A stretch of 5,509 bases of DNA from contig JACAEZ010000217.1 in NCBI GenBank assembly GCA_013388565.1, positions 1-5,509 on the forward strand, given 5' to 3'. Below, piece by piece: positions 5,434 to 5,509 of the stretch (positions within the stretch are counted from its first letter, which is position 1; each line of letters starts with the position of its first letter). The stretch comes from Campylobacterales bacterium. GTDB taxonomy: Bacteria > Campylobacterota > Campylobacteria > Campylobacterales > JACAEZ01. Below the pieces are notes generated by a model, which saw only the letters and a program-made list of their open reading frames with translations, did not search any database and was not told where the DNA came from. The translations under genes and the position numbers were made by a program.

Positions 5434-5509
5434 ATGGGAAGAAAAATAACAGTAATAGAACATAACAGCAACGAAAAGTTAAAAAAAGAGATAAAGAGAA
5501 CTCATGCAA
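5434..5509 (+). CDS. N-terminus of an unidentified protein, possibly an IS630-type transposase (partial)
   Basis: An open frame from ATG 5434 gives 25 residues, MGRKITVIEHNSNEKLKKEI and then KRTHA, before the window ends. A purine-rich ribosome-binding stretch (AGAAGAGAGA, 5424-5433) directly precedes the start, although it is close to the ATG. The residues are strongly basic and predict a short strand followed by a charged helix. That resembles the start of IS630-family transposases, where a phrase of this type precedes the helix-turn-helix domain. Codon use (AAC, AGC) and marked T-poverty differ from the porin and chemoreceptor genes, which prefer AAT and AGT, so a mobile origin is plausible. 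Only 25 residues are available, so the family call is weak; another small DNA-binding protein is possible. No terminal inverted repeat can be recognised without the far end. Confidence 0.45.
   Translation, partial: MGRKITVIEHNSNEKLKKEIKRTHA

Noticed and set aside
1..5509. CRISPR array, tRNA, rRNA or riboswitch
   Set aside because: No regularly spaced repeats, cloverleaf, conserved rRNA blocks or recognisable aptamer core were seen on either strand.

Overview
The window comes from an AT-rich member of the Campylobacterota (Epsilonproteobacteria). The best fit is an Arcobacter-like or Sulfurospirillum-like genome. The reasons are the very low G+C, the short glutamyl-tRNA synthetase followed by a YggT gene, the T-rich upstream stretch plus TGnTATAAT promoter, the OprD-type porin, and a chemoreceptor of the style common in that phylum. 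The genus assignment is inference from these traits, not from a database search.

Layout: positions 1-1543 are read on the minus strand and hold gltX (glutamyl-tRNA synthetase) followed by a YggT-family membrane protein gene that runs off the left edge. The two share a 4-base ATGA overlap. A 251-bp AT-rich divergent intergenic region (1544-1794) carries a strong extended -10 promoter for the rightward genes, a cluster of three TAGCAA elements placed on that promoter, another 23-bp dyad, and a weaker candidate promoter for gltX. Positions 1795-5235 on the plus strand hold an OprD-family porin and, 12 bases later, a methyl-accepting chemotaxis protein with a periplasmic sCache_2-like domain, probable tandem HAMP units, a signalling hairpin, and a C-terminal EWESF tail that looks like a CheR/CheB docking pentapeptide.

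The right end (5236-5509) changes character. A 9-bp hairpin straddles the chemoreceptor stop codon. After it comes a stretch almost free of G on the plus strand (1 G in 111 bases) that ends in a perfect tandem 12-mer. A new, A-rich and T-poor reading frame then starts at 5434 and runs off the edge. Its first 25 residues resemble the start of an IS630-type transposase, so the right end may be the edge of a mobile element, but this is tentative.

How the genes work together: gltX is housekeeping (translation) and YggT is a small membrane protein of unsettled role. The porin and chemoreceptor look like one transcription unit. That would couple outer-membrane entry of a small solute, plausibly an organic acid or amino acid, to periplasmic sensing of the same or a related solute. 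This is the most biologically interesting inference here. I see no strong evidence for a wholly novel system.
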